Part shown: piece after piece, positions 1-8,889 of the stretch | How positions within the stretch are numbered: position 1 is the first letter of the stretch | Layout: the number at the start of each line of letters is the position of its first letter | Assembly (NCBI RefSeq): GCF_004792665.1 | Contig: NZ_SRZX01000001.1 | Span: 372,001-436,000, forward strand | Reading direction: 5' to 3' | Length of the DNA: 64,000 bases | From: Marinobacter orientalis | GTDB taxonomy: Bacteria; Pseudomonadota; Gammaproteobacteria; Pseudomonadales; Oleiphilaceae | Notes under the pieces: generated by a model | What the model saw: only the letters and a program-made list of their open reading frames with translations | Databases searched by the model: none | What the model was told of the DNA's origin: nothing | Translations under genes and position numbers: made by a program

Positions 1-29
1 AGGGTGGTAGTTTGCTGTCTGTTGGTCAT
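1..29 (-). CDS. 5' end of an unidentified gene, cut by the window edge
   Basis: On the minus strand a strong ribosome binding site (aaggaggcgccgtc) is followed by an ATG and the codons for MTNRQQTTT before the window ends. The gene would lie about 60 bases downstream of the BrkB-family gene and may share its transcript. Nine residues are too few to name a product. Confidence 0.4.
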
Positions 30-89
30 GACGGCGCCTCCTTCTCTCGTTGCATTCTGAAACAGGCATCAGTACCACAACGGCATCCG

Positions 90-944
90 TCAGTCCGGGT
101 TGACATACCATGGCACCGTGGCCCGCTCGCTGCGCTCCAGCTCTGCAATAACCTGGGCCCCCAGCAAAAGGATGACGGAGCCCACCTCCAGGCTGATCAG
201 CAGGACAATAATGGTTGCCAGTGACCCGTAGATCACATTGACGAATGAGATATTAAGAAAGTAGTACATCATGATCAGCCGCGTCGCCTCCCACAGGATG
301 GCGGCTACCAGCCCTCCGACCACTGCCCTGCGTGGCGATATGTGAGAGATGGGCAACACCTTGTAGATGGCGCTGAACATGATAAAGACGCTGACAAAGC
401 TGAGCAGGTAAAGGATAACCCCCGGCTCCTCGTAAAGCGTATTGATGAAAGCAAACAGCAGGGTCAGGGTAAGCAGGCCGGCACCCAGCACCAGCATGAA
501 CGCATAGGGTAGTACGGCTGAAAGCCAGAAACTGCGCCGAGGATTGTCGGAACGGTGGAAGATAATGGCGATCGAATCTTCCAGCATCCGGAACGCAAAC
601 GAGCTGAAGAACAGCAGCACCGGAATACCTGCAATGCCGATGATATCTCGCGATTCCATGAAGGCGCGCACCGCATCCAGCCATACATCAGCGTGGGCAG
701 GTGCGAAGTGCTGGGCCTGGATTGCCATGACCTCCAGCAGTTGCTCCTCTTCCACCACCCTGGTCAGCAGAACCCCGAGCAGCGCCAGCAGGGGCACTGC
801 TGACAACAGCACGTTGTAACCGACGCCACCTGCCAGCAGAATTCCCCGGTTGCGCAAAAAGTTGCCCAACACGCGGCGGGAAAACAGCCAGAGTCGCCGC
901 ATGAATACAGCCGGGGAAACGCTACTTGCCGTCTTGTCAGTCAT
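90..944 (-). CDS. YihY/BrkB family inner-membrane protein
   Basis: A 284-residue polytopic protein of the YihY/BrkB family, once mis-annotated as RNase BN; its true function is not established. About six hydrophobic segments run from residue 30 to 265, including the family-typical first segment GGVGYNVLLSAVPLLALL, the central FSSFAFRMLEDSIAIIFHR region, and a C-terminal segment ending EVGSVILLLGAQVIAELER. The length fits the family. It starts 9 bases after the ftsH stop on the same strand, so the two are probably cotranscribed. Sure of the family, not of the role. Confidence 0.85.
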   Translation of the reverse strand: MTDKTASSVSPAVFMRRLWLFSRRVLGNFLRNRGILLAGGVGYNVLLSAVPLLALLGVLLTRVVEEEQLLEVMAIQAQHFAPAHADVWLDAVRAFMESRDIIGIAGIPVLLFFSSFAFRMLEDSIAIIFHRSDNPRRSFWLSAVLPYAFMLVLGAGLLTLTLLFAFINTLYEEPGVILYLLSFVSVFIMFSAIYKVLPISHISPRRAVVGGLVAAILWEATRLIMMYYFLNISFVNVIYGSLATIIVLLISLEVGSVILLLGAQVIAELERSERATVPWYVNPD

Positions 945-953
945 GGCCCCGGC

Positions 954-2972
954 TTAGCTCTCTGCGCTGTCTTTATTCTTTTTTTCCTTCCTGTCTTCGT
1001 CGTTGCCTTGGTCGTTGCCTTGGCCTTTGCCTTCATCACCGAGCTTGATCTCCAGCAATGAGGCGATCTCGCTGGCCTCAAGGGTTTCTTCCTCGAACAG
1101 TGTATTGGCCAACCGTTCCAGCCGATTGCGGTTCTCTTCCAGCCGTTTGTTCACCTCTTTTTCAATATCGGTGATGAGCTTCCTGACCTCGTCGTCAATC
1201 TTCTCGGCCGTCGCTTCGCTGTACTCACGCTCGCGGGAGATCTCATGGCCCAGGAACACTTCCTCCTGGCTCGAGCTCACCGACATGGGCCCGATAACCT
1301 GACTCATGCCCCAGCGGGACACCATCCGGCGAGCCAGTTTGGTGGCCTGTTCGATGTCGTTTTCGGCACCACTGCTCACCTCATTGAAGATCAACTGTTC
1401 AGACGCCCGACCACCCAGCATGACGGCAATCCGGTCCCGTGCATAACTGGCCGTCATGTTCAGGCGGTCTTCATCCGGCGCCTGTTCGGTCAGGCCCAGA
1501 GCACGGCCACGGGGGATAATGGTGACCTTCTCCAGGGGATCTGCCTTGGGGAACAACAGCGCCGTCAGTGCGTGACCGGATTCATGGAAGGCAATCACCT
1601 TCTTCTCCTCGTCACTGAGATTCTGCTCCCGTTTGGCCCCCATCAGTACCTTATCCCGCGCCATGTCAAAGTGCTTCATGCGAACCACCTTGCTGTCATC
1701 ACGGCCAGCGAACAGAGCAGCCTCATTGGCAAGGTTTTCCAGATCGGCGCCGGAAAACCCCACCGTCCTGCGTGCCACCGCTGCCAGGTCCACATCATCC
1801 GCGAGGGGCATGGCCTTGGTATGAATTTCCAGTATTTTTTCACGTGCCTGCTTGTGGGGACGATCAAGGGTTACCTTGCGATCAAAACGACCGGGGCGCA
1901 GCAGGGCCGGGTCCAGAACATCGGGACGGTTGGTAGCGGCAATCACTACCACGGTTTCGTGGGGGGAGAAGCCATCCATCTCGGAGAGGATCTGGTTCAG
2001 GGTCTGCTCACGCTCATCATGGCCGCCACCAACACCCGCTCCCCGCGACCGGCCGATGGCATCCAGCTCATCAATGAAGATGATGGAAGGCGATTCCTTG
2101 CGGGCTTCCTCAAACATATTACGTACACGGGATGCGCCTACACCCACGAACATCTCGATAAACTCGGAACCGGAAATGGAGAAAAAGGGAACATCCGCTT
2201 CACCGGCCACCGCCCGTGCCATCAGGGTTTTCCCGGTGCCGGGCGGCCCTACCATCAACAGCCCCCGCGGCAGTTTGGCGCCAAGGCGCTGATAAAACTC
2301 AGGATGTTTCAGATAGTCAACAATCTCGGTCAGATCCTTCTTGGCATTGTCCGAACCGGCAATATCCTTGAAGGTTTTGCCGGGCTCATCCCTGCTAAAG
2401 CGCTTGGCTTTGGACTTGCCCATATTGAACATGCCTCCGGCCTGCTGCCCGCCCCCCATCTGACGCTGCATCCGCTGCCAGAAGAAAACCATCAGGCCGA
2501 TAAGAATCAGCCAGGGCAGGAAGCTGACCAACAGCCGGGACAATATATCCGGACCGGACTCCTCGGCCCTGATGGTGACGCCATTCTCCTCCAGCAGGTC
2601 CACTATCCGGGTCTCACCAACCTCGGGAATATAGGTGCGGAACATTTGCCGGCCCGAGGGGTCATCCGAGCCTCCTGCGTCCTCCAGCATTCCCGTGACC
2701 TGATGCCCCTCGATGGTTACTTCAGAGACTTTCCCGGACGTTACCCTGTCCTTGAACTCGTTGTAGCTCAGCTCCTGGGAACCCGATTGCGATACCAGTT
2801 GAATGGCATAGAAAATCACAAAGGCCAGTAACAGAAAATTGAGTACCCGGGCCCACTGGGGGGGTTCGTTCTTCTGTCCTGCCTCATTCATCGGATCAAG
2901 GGGGTTACGCTGACGCTGATCCTCTCGCTTCTGATCGTTTTTCCGATCGAATCGCTTGGCGTCATCTGACAT
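954..2972 (-). CDS. ftsH: FtsH, ATP-dependent zinc metalloprotease
   Basis: Membrane-anchored AAA+ protease that degrades damaged or regulatory membrane and cytosolic proteins. The 672 residues show a basic N-terminus, a first membrane segment near 42-60, a periplasmic domain, a second membrane segment near 147-168, Walker A GPPGTGKT near 240, Walker [13 protein letters not shown], the second region of homology ([21 protein letters not shown]), and the zinc site HESGH near 465. The charged tail ([14 protein letters not shown]) is usual. The ATG follows a GAGGA site. It is not next to the usual ftsJ/folP neighbours, so it could be a second ftsH copy; the rest of the genome would tell. Confidence 0.95.
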   Translation of the reverse strand: MSDDAKRFDRKNDQKREDQRQRNPLDPMNEAGQKNEPPQWARVLNFLLLAFVIFYAIQLVSQSGSQELSYNEFKDRVTSGKVSEVTIEGHQVTGMLEDAGGSDDPSGRQMFRTYIPEVGETRIVDLLEENGVTIRAEESGPDILSRLLVSFLPWLILIGLMVFFWQRMQRQMGGGQQAGGMFNMGKSKAKRFSRDEPGKTFKDIAGSDNAKKDLTEIVDYLKHPEFYQRLGAKLPRGLLMVGPPGTGKTLMARAVAGEADVPFFSISGSEFIEMFVGVGASRVRNMFEEARKESPSIIFIDELDAIGRSRGAGVGGGHDEREQTLNQILSEMDGFSPHETVVVIAATNRPDVLDPALLRPGRFDRKVTLDRPHKQAREKILEIHTKAMPLADDVDLAAVARRTVGFSGADLENLANEAALFAGRDDSKVVRMKHFDMARDKVLMGAKREQNLSDEEKKVIAFHESGHALTALLFPKADPLEKVTIIPRGRALGLTEQAPDEDRLNMTASYARDRIAVMLGGRASEQLIFNEVSSGAENDIEQATKLARRMVSRWGMSQVIGPMSVSSSQEEVFLGHEISREREYSEATAEKIDDEVRKLITDIEKEVNKRLEENRNRLERLANTLFEEETLEASEIASLLEIKLGDEGKGQGNDQGNDEDRKEKKNKDSAES

Positions 2973-3014
2973 GAAAGATTCCTCAGTTATGAATACTCGT
3001 TACCATTACCCGGA

Positions 3015-5123
3015 TCAGCTTCTATCCGACCAGCCCTGATCTGGCTTGAACCGGTCGCCGTGCTTGTCTGCCAGGGTTTCCAGTGATTTCCGGATATCGT
3101 CAAAGCCCCGCTTATGGGCGTAATTCATGGGGCCGCCACGGAAGGGCGCAAAACCGGTACCGAAGATCATGGCGCCATCCACCAGGGCCTCGTCCCCGAT
3201 CACGCCCTCGCGCAGGCAGGCCATGCAGGCATTCAGCATCGGTAACAGTAACCGGTCGAGAGTCCCCTCCGGAGCTGCTTCCGTCTTGTCCTGCTTGTCG
3301 GCTTTGCCTTTTTTCCACTGGTACAGGCCTTCTCCGGATTTCTTGCCCAGCTTGCCATCCTCGACCTTCTGTTTGAGCCAGTCCGGCACGGGTGGCATAT
3401 CGGTATCCAGCCGCTCACGCAGCATGTCTGCCACACTCAGGCAAATATCCAGGCCAACCTGGTCAGCCAGCTCTATCGGCCCCATGGGCATGCCGAAATC
3501 TTCCGCCACCCGGTCGATGCTTTCAGCGGCAACCCCTTCATCCAGCATGATCATGGCTTCCACCAGGTAAGGCGTCAGCGCACGATTCACCAGGAAACCG
3601 GGTGCGGTTTCAACCGGTGCCGGCAATCTGTCAATCTGGCCAACAAAGGCATGGGCCCGATCCAGTACTTTTTTATCCGCCTTGTCGTGGTTGACAACTT
3701 CAACCAGAGGCATCAGCGCAACCGGGTTAAAGAAGTGCAACCCAACCAGACGTTCCGGATCACCGAGTTTCTCGCCCAGGGTTTCCAGAGGAATACTGGA
3801 GGTGTTTGTGGCCAGAATGGCGCCCTGCTTCATCCTCGGCTCCACGTCTTCGTAGACCTTCTGCTTGATATCCACCTTCTCGGGCACTGCCTCGATCACC
3901 AGGTCGGCCCGTTCAACACCCCGGTTGGCAAAATCCGGTGTCAGACGATCCAGGATGTCCCGGCGCTGGGAGTCCGACCGGTGTTTCTTTTCGCACAGCT
4001 CGGCCAGTTTCCTGACTGCATCCGCCAGCTTGTCCGCCTCCATATCAAAGAGCGTCACACTCAGCCCCTGGAAGGCGCACCAGCCGGCAATGTCGGCCCC
4101 CATCTCACCGGCACCCACCACGTGCACATGCTTGACCGATGCGGCCCCGGTGCGGGTCAGGCCTTTCAATTTTTCACGCAGGAAGAACACTTTGACCAGA
4201 TTACGGGAGGTGTCGGTCGTCATCAGCCTGGCAAATGAGGCGATTTCCTTCTTGCGCATGGCTGGGCCGGAGTCACCGCCGTACTGTTCCCACAATTCGA
4301 TCAATGCCTCGGGGGCGGGATAATGCTGAGGGGGCGCTTTCTTGGCCGCCTGTGAACGCATCTGGCGCGCTTCCAGTTGCCGCGCCGGTCTGGTGGTAAG
4401 CACGCGGCCACGGATGCCGCTGCCGCTCTGTTCGATATCGCCCGCAATCGCGGCGTCGACAGCTGCAGCAACATGACGTTCCTCCAGCACCTGATCCGCC
4501 AGCCCCAGTTTCTTTGCCTTGAAATCAGGGACGGTCTTGCCGGTCAGCATCATGGTCATCGCTTCAATCGGATCCGCCAACTCTGTAAAACGGGCGGTGC
4601 CACCCAGGCCCGGATGCAGGCCCAGTTGCACCTCGGGGAAGCCCAGCCTGGCGCCGGAAATGGCAAACCGGTAATCACACGCCAGGGCAAGTTCTAGGCC
4701 GCCTCCGAGGCATGAGCCATGGATAACGGCGATGGTGGGAAATGACAACGCCTCAAACCGGTCAACCACCTCATGGGCCTCGGTAAGCCTGTCCACCAGC
4801 TCTGTTTCCGACTTGAGCTCAGAGAACTCCGAAATATCCGCTCCGAGGCAAAAACCTGTGGGCTTGAAAGAGCGCAACACCAGTCCTTTTGGTGGCTTGC
4901 TCTCAAGCTCATCCACAATCCTGCCGAGCTCTTCAAGCACGCCGGCGGAGAGAACGTTGGCTCCGGCATCCTTCTTGTCGAAGATCAGCCAGGCAACATC
5001 TTTTTCGTCCCGATCAAGGTGCCAGTGCTGCCAGTTTCCCGCCTGTCCTGTTTTATCTGCACCCTCAAACGGCCCCCGGGCCATCTCACGGGCGCTCAGG
5101 GCTTTCATAATATGACCTGTCAT
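3015..5123 (-). CDS. FadJ/FadB-like enoyl-CoA hydratase / 3-hydroxyacyl-CoA dehydrogenase
   Basis: Bifunctional beta-oxidation enzyme of the cytosol that hydrates enoyl-CoA and oxidises 3-hydroxyacyl-CoA with NAD. The N-terminal crotonase domain has the oxyanion-hole regions FCLGADISEF and GSCLGGGLELALACDYR with the following ARLGFPEVQLGLHPGLGG. The dehydrogenase half begins near residue 325 with the Rossmann motif VVGAGEMGADIAGW and contains TNTSSIPLE and GLHFFNPVALMPLVEVV. I chose the ATG at 5123 because AGGAGGCAACA sits directly before it; an upstream in-frame codon lies inside that site. It is 48 bases downstream of a thiolase on the same strand, the usual fadI-fadJ arrangement. Confidence 0.93.
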   Translation of the reverse strand: MTGHIMKALSAREMARGPFEGADKTGQAGNWQHWHLDRDEKDVAWLIFDKKDAGANVLSAGVLEELGRIVDELESKPPKGLVLRSFKPTGFCLGADISEFSELKSETELVDRLTEAHEVVDRFEALSFPTIAVIHGSCLGGGLELALACDYRFAISGARLGFPEVQLGLHPGLGGTARFTELADPIEAMTMMLTGKTVPDFKAKKLGLADQVLEERHVAAAVDAAIAGDIEQSGSGIRGRVLTTRPARQLEARQMRSQAAKKAPPQHYPAPEALIELWEQYGGDSGPAMRKKEIASFARLMTTDTSRNLVKVFFLREKLKGLTRTGAASVKHVHVVGAGEMGADIAGWCAFQGLSVTLFDMEADKLADAVRKLAELCEKKHRSDSQRRDILDRLTPDFANRGVERADLVIEAVPEKVDIKQKVYEDVEPRMKQGAILATNTSSIPLETLGEKLGDPERLVGLHFFNPVALMPLVEVVNHDKADKKVLDRAHAFVGQIDRLPAPVETAPGFLVNRALTPYLVEAMIMLDEGVAAESIDRVAEDFGMPMGPIELADQVGLDICLSVADMLRERLDTDMPPVPDWLKQKVEDGKLGKKSGEGLYQWKKGKADKQDKTEAAPEGTLDRLLLPMLNACMACLREGVIGDEALVDGAMIFGTGFAPFRGGPMNYAHKRGFDDIRKSLETLADKHGDRFKPDQGWSDRS

Positions 5124-5171
5124 TGTTGCCTCCTGCATCTTGTGGCTAAAGCGTGGCTGCTGTGACGGGCG

Positions 5172-6527
5172 TTACACTGCCTCGATCAGCATGGCTCCGG
5201 ACTGGCCGCCACCAATACATTCGGTGGCAATGCCCCGCCTGACACCCTTGCGGTGCAGGGCATTCATCAGGTGCAGGACTATCCGGTTGCCGCTGGTGCC
5301 AACCGGGTGACCGATGGCCACGGCACCGCCATCAATATTCAGGCGCTCGGGATCGAGTTTGCCCATGGGCTTGTCCAGCCCCAGGGCCACCCTGCAGAAT
5401 TCCGGGTCATCCCAGGCTTTGGTGCAGGCCAGCACCTGGGCTGCAAATGCTTCATTGATTTCCCACAGGTCAATATCGTTAAGGCCTGCATTGTGTCGTT
5501 TCAGCAACGCGGTAGAGCTGAGCACCGGGCCAAGCCCCATGATCCTGGGGTCCAGGGCCGCCCACTCACTGTCAACCAGAACGGCCCTGGGTTTGAGTCC
5601 GTATTTTTCTACCGCCTCCTCGGATGCCAGTATCAGCCACGAGGCTCCGTCAGTAACCTGTGAACTGTTACCGGGGGTCACCTGCCCGAACGGCGGCTCA
5701 AAAGCCGCCTTGAGCTTGCCAAGAGCCTCGGTGGATGTGTCGGCACGCACGCCGTCGTCGTGCCTGAACAATTCCCCCTCCGGCGATATGGCGGGTTCGA
5801 CCTCGTCATCCAGCCAACCTTCTTCCTGCGCCCGGGCAAGGCGCTGGTGGCTCGACACGGCATACTCGTCGGCCTGCTGCCGGGTAATGTTGAACTGCTG
5901 GGCCAGTACTTCGGCGGTCTGCCCCATACTCAAGCCGACAATGGGATCGGTGAGCCCCTTTGCCAGGCTGATTTCCGGCTTGAAGTCCTTCGGGCTGAAC
6001 TGGCCGAGCTGGCGCGCATAATCCTGGGGAGAGGAAGCGGCATTCAGGCCTGCCAGCCACTCCACCGCCCCGGTCTGAAGAACCATGGGGGCATGGCTGA
6101 GGGCTTCTGTGCCGCCGGCCAGGATCAGGTCGCTGTCGCCATCACGAATGTATTTAAAGGCGGTATCGATGGATTGCATGCCCGAGCCACAGTTGATCTG
6201 GACAGTAAACGCCGGCATGGTCTCGCCCATGCCAAGACGCAGGGCGGCAATGCGTGCCGGGTTCATTTCCGACGGCACGACATTCACGCATCCCAGAATC
6301 ACCTGATCGAAGGCGTCCGCCGGCATCGGCTGGCGAAGCAGTAAAGGCCGTCCGCACTGGACAGCGAAATCTACCGGTGAGAACGGACCTGGACGGCCCC
6401 TGGCTTTCAGAAAGGGTGTCCGAGCTCCGTCAACAAGATAAACCTTGCGCGGATGGCTCTGCTTTCGAGCGCTGGAATTGCTGTCTGTTTTGTTTTCCTG
6501 GTTGTTCTTTTCCTGGTGCTGTGCCAT
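5172..6527 (-). CDS. FadI-like acetyl-CoA C-acyltransferase (thiolase)
   Basis: Thiolase that cleaves 3-ketoacyl-CoA to acetyl-CoA and a shortened acyl-CoA. The 451 residues carry the active-site cysteine in QINCGSGMQSIDTAF, the NEAFAAQVLACTKAW region, the GGAVAIGHPVGTSG histidine motif, and the C-terminal cysteine in ATECIGGGQSG. A polar 25-residue N-terminal extension precedes the core; the length is closer to FadI than to FadA. A GGAGGG site precedes the ATG. It is first in a two-gene unit with the hydratase/dehydrogenase gene; together they supply the last three steps of beta-oxidation. Confidence 0.93.
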   Translation of the reverse strand: MAQHQEKNNQENKTDSNSSARKQSHPRKVYLVDGARTPFLKARGRPGPFSPVDFAVQCGRPLLLRQPMPADAFDQVILGCVNVVPSEMNPARIAALRLGMGETMPAFTVQINCGSGMQSIDTAFKYIRDGDSDLILAGGTEALSHAPMVLQTGAVEWLAGLNAASSPQDYARQLGQFSPKDFKPEISLAKGLTDPIVGLSMGQTAEVLAQQFNITRQQADEYAVSSHQRLARAQEEGWLDDEVEPAISPEGELFRHDDGVRADTSTEALGKLKAAFEPPFGQVTPGNSSQVTDGASWLILASEEAVEKYGLKPRAVLVDSEWAALDPRIMGLGPVLSSTALLKRHNAGLNDIDLWEINEAFAAQVLACTKAWDDPEFCRVALGLDKPMGKLDPERLNIDGGAVAIGHPVGTSGNRIVLHLMNALHRKGVRRGIATECIGGGQSGAMLIEAV

Positions 6528-6698
6528 TGAGATCCCTCCGTAGGCCTTGCCGGGCGCTCTGCATGCCCGAACCGCAACTTATCTATATAACTCTGGCCTC
6601 TTTCGTCAGGGTTTCAAGGGCAAATCGGGCCAGCGGGTTGAAAAATCCGACCCGTGAAACAAAGTATAAGCCTCTATGTTGAAAAAAGGAGGCAACTT
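6528..6698. promoter_or_regulatory. Divergent promoter region, thiolase / ectD
   Basis: This 171-base space separates the minus-strand thiolase gene from plus-strand ectD, so it must hold two outward promoters. I see AT-rich stretches (ttatctatataactc near 6579) but no operator I can name. The AAGGAGGCAACTT before 6699 fixes the ectD start. Confidence 0.4.
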
Positions 6699-7604
6699 AT
6701 GATTCGCGCACAAGATCTATTTCCAACCCGACTGGAACGTAAGCTGGGCATGTTCGAACGCCTTGATCCGGTTGTCCACACGCCGGAAGAACGCCTGAGC
6801 GACGGTCCGTTATCGGAAGAAAAGGTTCGTGAATTTGATGAGCGCGGCTTCCTGTTCTTCGACTCGTTTTTCGACAAAGGGGAGATGGAGAAATTCGTCC
6901 AGGAGCTCCAGGAGTACGAGGAAGATGAAGACCTGAAAGTCTCGGAAGGCACTGTTCTCGAGCCCGGCAAACAGGAAATCCGGTCTATCTTCGGGATCCA
7001 CGAGATTTCTGAACGTTTTGACCGGCTGACCAGAAACCCGCAATTGTTGAAGATCGTCCAGCAGTTACTGGACAGCGATGTGTACATTCACCAGTCGCGC
7101 ATCAATTACAAGCCCGGCTTCAAGGGCAAGGGCTTCAACTGGCATTCTGATTTCGAGACCTGGCACAGTGAGGACGGCATGCCGCGGATGCGCTGCCTGA
7201 GCTGCTCTATCGTGATGACCGACAACAACGAGTTCAACGGTCCGCTGATGCTGATTCCCGGTTCGCAAAAATACTTTATCCCCTGTGTTGGCAGGACACC
7301 GGAAGACAACTACAAGGAATCACTGAAGATCCAGAATCTTGGAGTGCCTGATGCCGCGAGCCTTACCCAGCTGATGAATAAAAATTCCATCGAAGCACCG
7401 AAAGGCCCACCGGGTTCTTTGATCATTTTCGAATGCAATACTCTGCATGCCTCCAATGCCAACATGTCGTGCTGGCCGCGCAGCAACCTGTTCTTCGTCT
7501 ATAACAGCGTTCACAACACCCCGGGGGCGCCATTCTGTGGCAACAGACCGCGGCCGGAATTTCTGGCCAACCGGAAGAATTGGGCCCCACTCAAACCGGT
7601 GTGA
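6699..7604 (+). CDS. ectD: Ectoine hydroxylase EctD
   Basis: Fe(II)- and 2-oxoglutarate-dependent dioxygenase that converts the osmolyte ectoine to 5-hydroxyectoine. The 301-residue protein contains the EctD signature run FNWHSDFETWHSEDGMP, supplying the iron ligands His and Asp, with the second ligand His in FECNTLHASNANM and the arginine of WPRSNLFFVYN for 2-oxoglutarate. The start is set by AAGGAGG seven bases before the ATG; an earlier in-frame ATG at 6654 lacks a good site. No ectABC genes flank it, so ectoine synthesis must be encoded elsewhere or ectoine is imported. Confidence 0.95.
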   Translation: MIRAQDLFPTRLERKLGMFERLDPVVHTPEERLSDGPLSEEKVREFDERGFLFFDSFFDKGEMEKFVQELQEYEEDEDLKVSEGTVLEPGKQEIRSIFGIHEISERFDRLTRNPQLLKIVQQLLDSDVYIHQSRINYKPGFKGKGFNWHSDFETWHSEDGMPRMRCLSCSIVMTDNNEFNGPLMLIPGSQKYFIPCVGRTPEDNYKESLKIQNLGVPDAASLTQLMNKNSIEAPKGPPGSLIIFECNTLHASNANMSCWPRSNLFFVYNSVHNTPGAPFCGNRPRPEFLANRKNWAPLKPV

Positions 7605-7640
7605 TCACCTTGCAGGCTGAGACCTGAACCTGGTTTTCGG

Positions 7641-7674
7641 GTAAAAAAGGGAGCGTGGCACGGTGCCACCTCCC
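7641..7674 (-). terminator. Probable intrinsic terminator of the glutathione transferase gene
   Basis: A GC-rich stem (gggag-c-gtggca / tgccac-ctccc, loop cgg, one bulged base) is followed, reading on the minus strand, by a run of six T. It lies 10 bases past the stop of the minus-strand gene and may also end ectD transcription from the other side. Confidence 0.6.
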
Positions 7675-7683
7675 CTCGCCGGT

Positions 7684-8400
7684 TCAGGGCAGAACGCTGC
7701 CGCCTCCTGCCGGCCCTTTGAGCGGCGCCCGCTGGGCTGCGTCCTGCTTCTGCTCATCAGTGGGGATCTCCATACCCCGCTGAACCGCTGGCCGGTCTCC
7801 GACCCGTTTTAACCAGTCAAGCAACGGCTTCAGGCCGGCGACGGACTCAGCATCTTCACTGGCCAGTTCATCAACCGCAGTTCTGGCCCAGGCATAGCTG
7901 GCGACATCGGCGATGCTGTAGTCGGATCCGCCAAGATACGGCGTTACGCCAAGGCGTCCGTTCATCACTTCCAGCAAACGCAATGACTCTTCCCGGTATC
8001 GTTTGATGGCAATGTCGCTCTCAACAGGCGCGGCATCCTTGAACCAGTGCCACTGCCCCACCATTGGCCCGAGGTGTCCCACCTGGAAAAACAGCCAGCC
8101 CAGCACCTCGGTGCGGGCTTCACCGGACTCCGGCAGCAGACTACCTGTTTTCTCGGCGAGGTAGATCAGGATATTGCCCGACTCAAAAATCCGTCGTGGC
8201 TGACCGTCAGCACCCTCGGCGTCATGATCCACCAGCGCCGGGATCTTGCCGTTCGGGCTGATTCTCCGGAATTCCGGGTCGTGTTGCTCACCCTTGCTGA
8301 TATCAACTGCAGTCACACGATAAGGGAGGCCGGTTTCCTCCAGCATTATGGATGCCTTTCGGCCGTTCGGGGTACTCCATGTGTACAGGTCAAGCATCAT
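7684..8400 (-). CDS. Glutathione S-transferase, YfcG/YghU-like
   Basis: Soluble thiol-transferase or disulfide-bond reductase. The 238 residues start with a thioredoxin-fold domain: LYTWSTPNGRKASIMLEETGLPY is the nu-class signature, NGKIPALVD holds the cis-proline, and ESGNILIYLAEK is the glutathione gamma-glutamyl site. The alpha-helical domain from about residue 95 includes YSIADVASYAWARTAV. AAGGAGG eight bases before the first of two adjacent ATGs sets the start. It is 27 bases downstream of a universal stress protein, so the pair may form a stress operon with the BCCT transporter. Confidence 0.9.
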   Translation of the reverse strand: MMLDLYTWSTPNGRKASIMLEETGLPYRVTAVDISKGEQHDPEFRRISPNGKIPALVDHDAEGADGQPRRIFESGNILIYLAEKTGSLLPESGEARTEVLGWLFFQVGHLGPMVGQWHWFKDAAPVESDIAIKRYREESLRLLEVMNGRLGVTPYLGGSDYSIADVASYAWARTAVDELASEDAESVAGLKPLLDWLKRVGDRPAVQRGMEIPTDEQKQDAAQRAPLKGPAGGGSVLP

Positions 8401-8427
8401 GAGTGCGTCCTCCTTTTCAATTGGTAT

Positions 8428-8889
8428 TCAGCTCTCTTCTTCCTCTGTCTCCGCCCCGCACTTTTTCAGGGACGGCAGCACCAGAACCGGACACGGGGCA
8501 TTCACCGAGACATACTCCACGGTTGCCCGGCGCATGGACCAGCGCCCACTACTACCACGGGATACCAGCATCAGCAGGTCGGCACACAATTGGCCCGCAA
8601 GACCCACCAGTTTTTCGCCAGCGTTACCTGCCACCACGTGCAAGCTTGCACCGCGGTTCAGCGGCAGATATTTCCGCGCCAGAAGGTCCAGCACCTCACG
8701 GACCTCCTTCTCTTTTTCCTCCGGCGCCTCTTCCGTTACATGGGGGAAAAAACCACCACCGCCCGGGCTGTAGGCACTGGCAAGGTGAAGTTCACCGTCC
8801 TCGTCCAGCAGGTCCATAGCGGCCTCCAGTGCACGCTTGCCCTCGCCGTCATCGTCCGGGTCGATGGCGATCAGCATTTTCCGATACAT
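8428..8889 (-). CDS. Universal stress protein (UspA family)
   Basis: Cytosolic UspA-fold protein, usually nucleotide-binding. The 153 residues begin MYRKMLIAIDPDDDG and include the C-terminal region VSRGSSGRWSMRRATVEYVSVNAPCPVLVLP, which matches the ATP-binding loop G-2x-G-9x-G(S/T). I start it at 8889, after AGGAGA, although an upstream in-frame codon exists. Its first 41 bases overlap the end of the BCCT gene in another frame, which suggests translational coupling. In Halomonas a Usp (TeaD) regulates an ectoine carrier; a comparable role for this one is inference. Confidence 0.9.
   Translation of the reverse strand: MYRKMLIAIDPDDDGEGKRALEAAMDLLDEDGELHLASAYSPGGGGFFPHVTEEAPEEKEKEVREVLDLLARKYLPLNRGASLHVVAGNAGEKLVGLAGQLCADLLMLVSRGSSGRWSMRRATVEYVSVNAPCPVLVLPSLKKCGAETEEEES

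Noticed and set aside
1245..2831. A 528-codon open frame on the plus strand opposite ftsH
   Set aside because: It is fully antisense to a gene with complete FtsH motifs, has no recognisable domains, and is the kind of frame that GC-rich codon bias leaves open.
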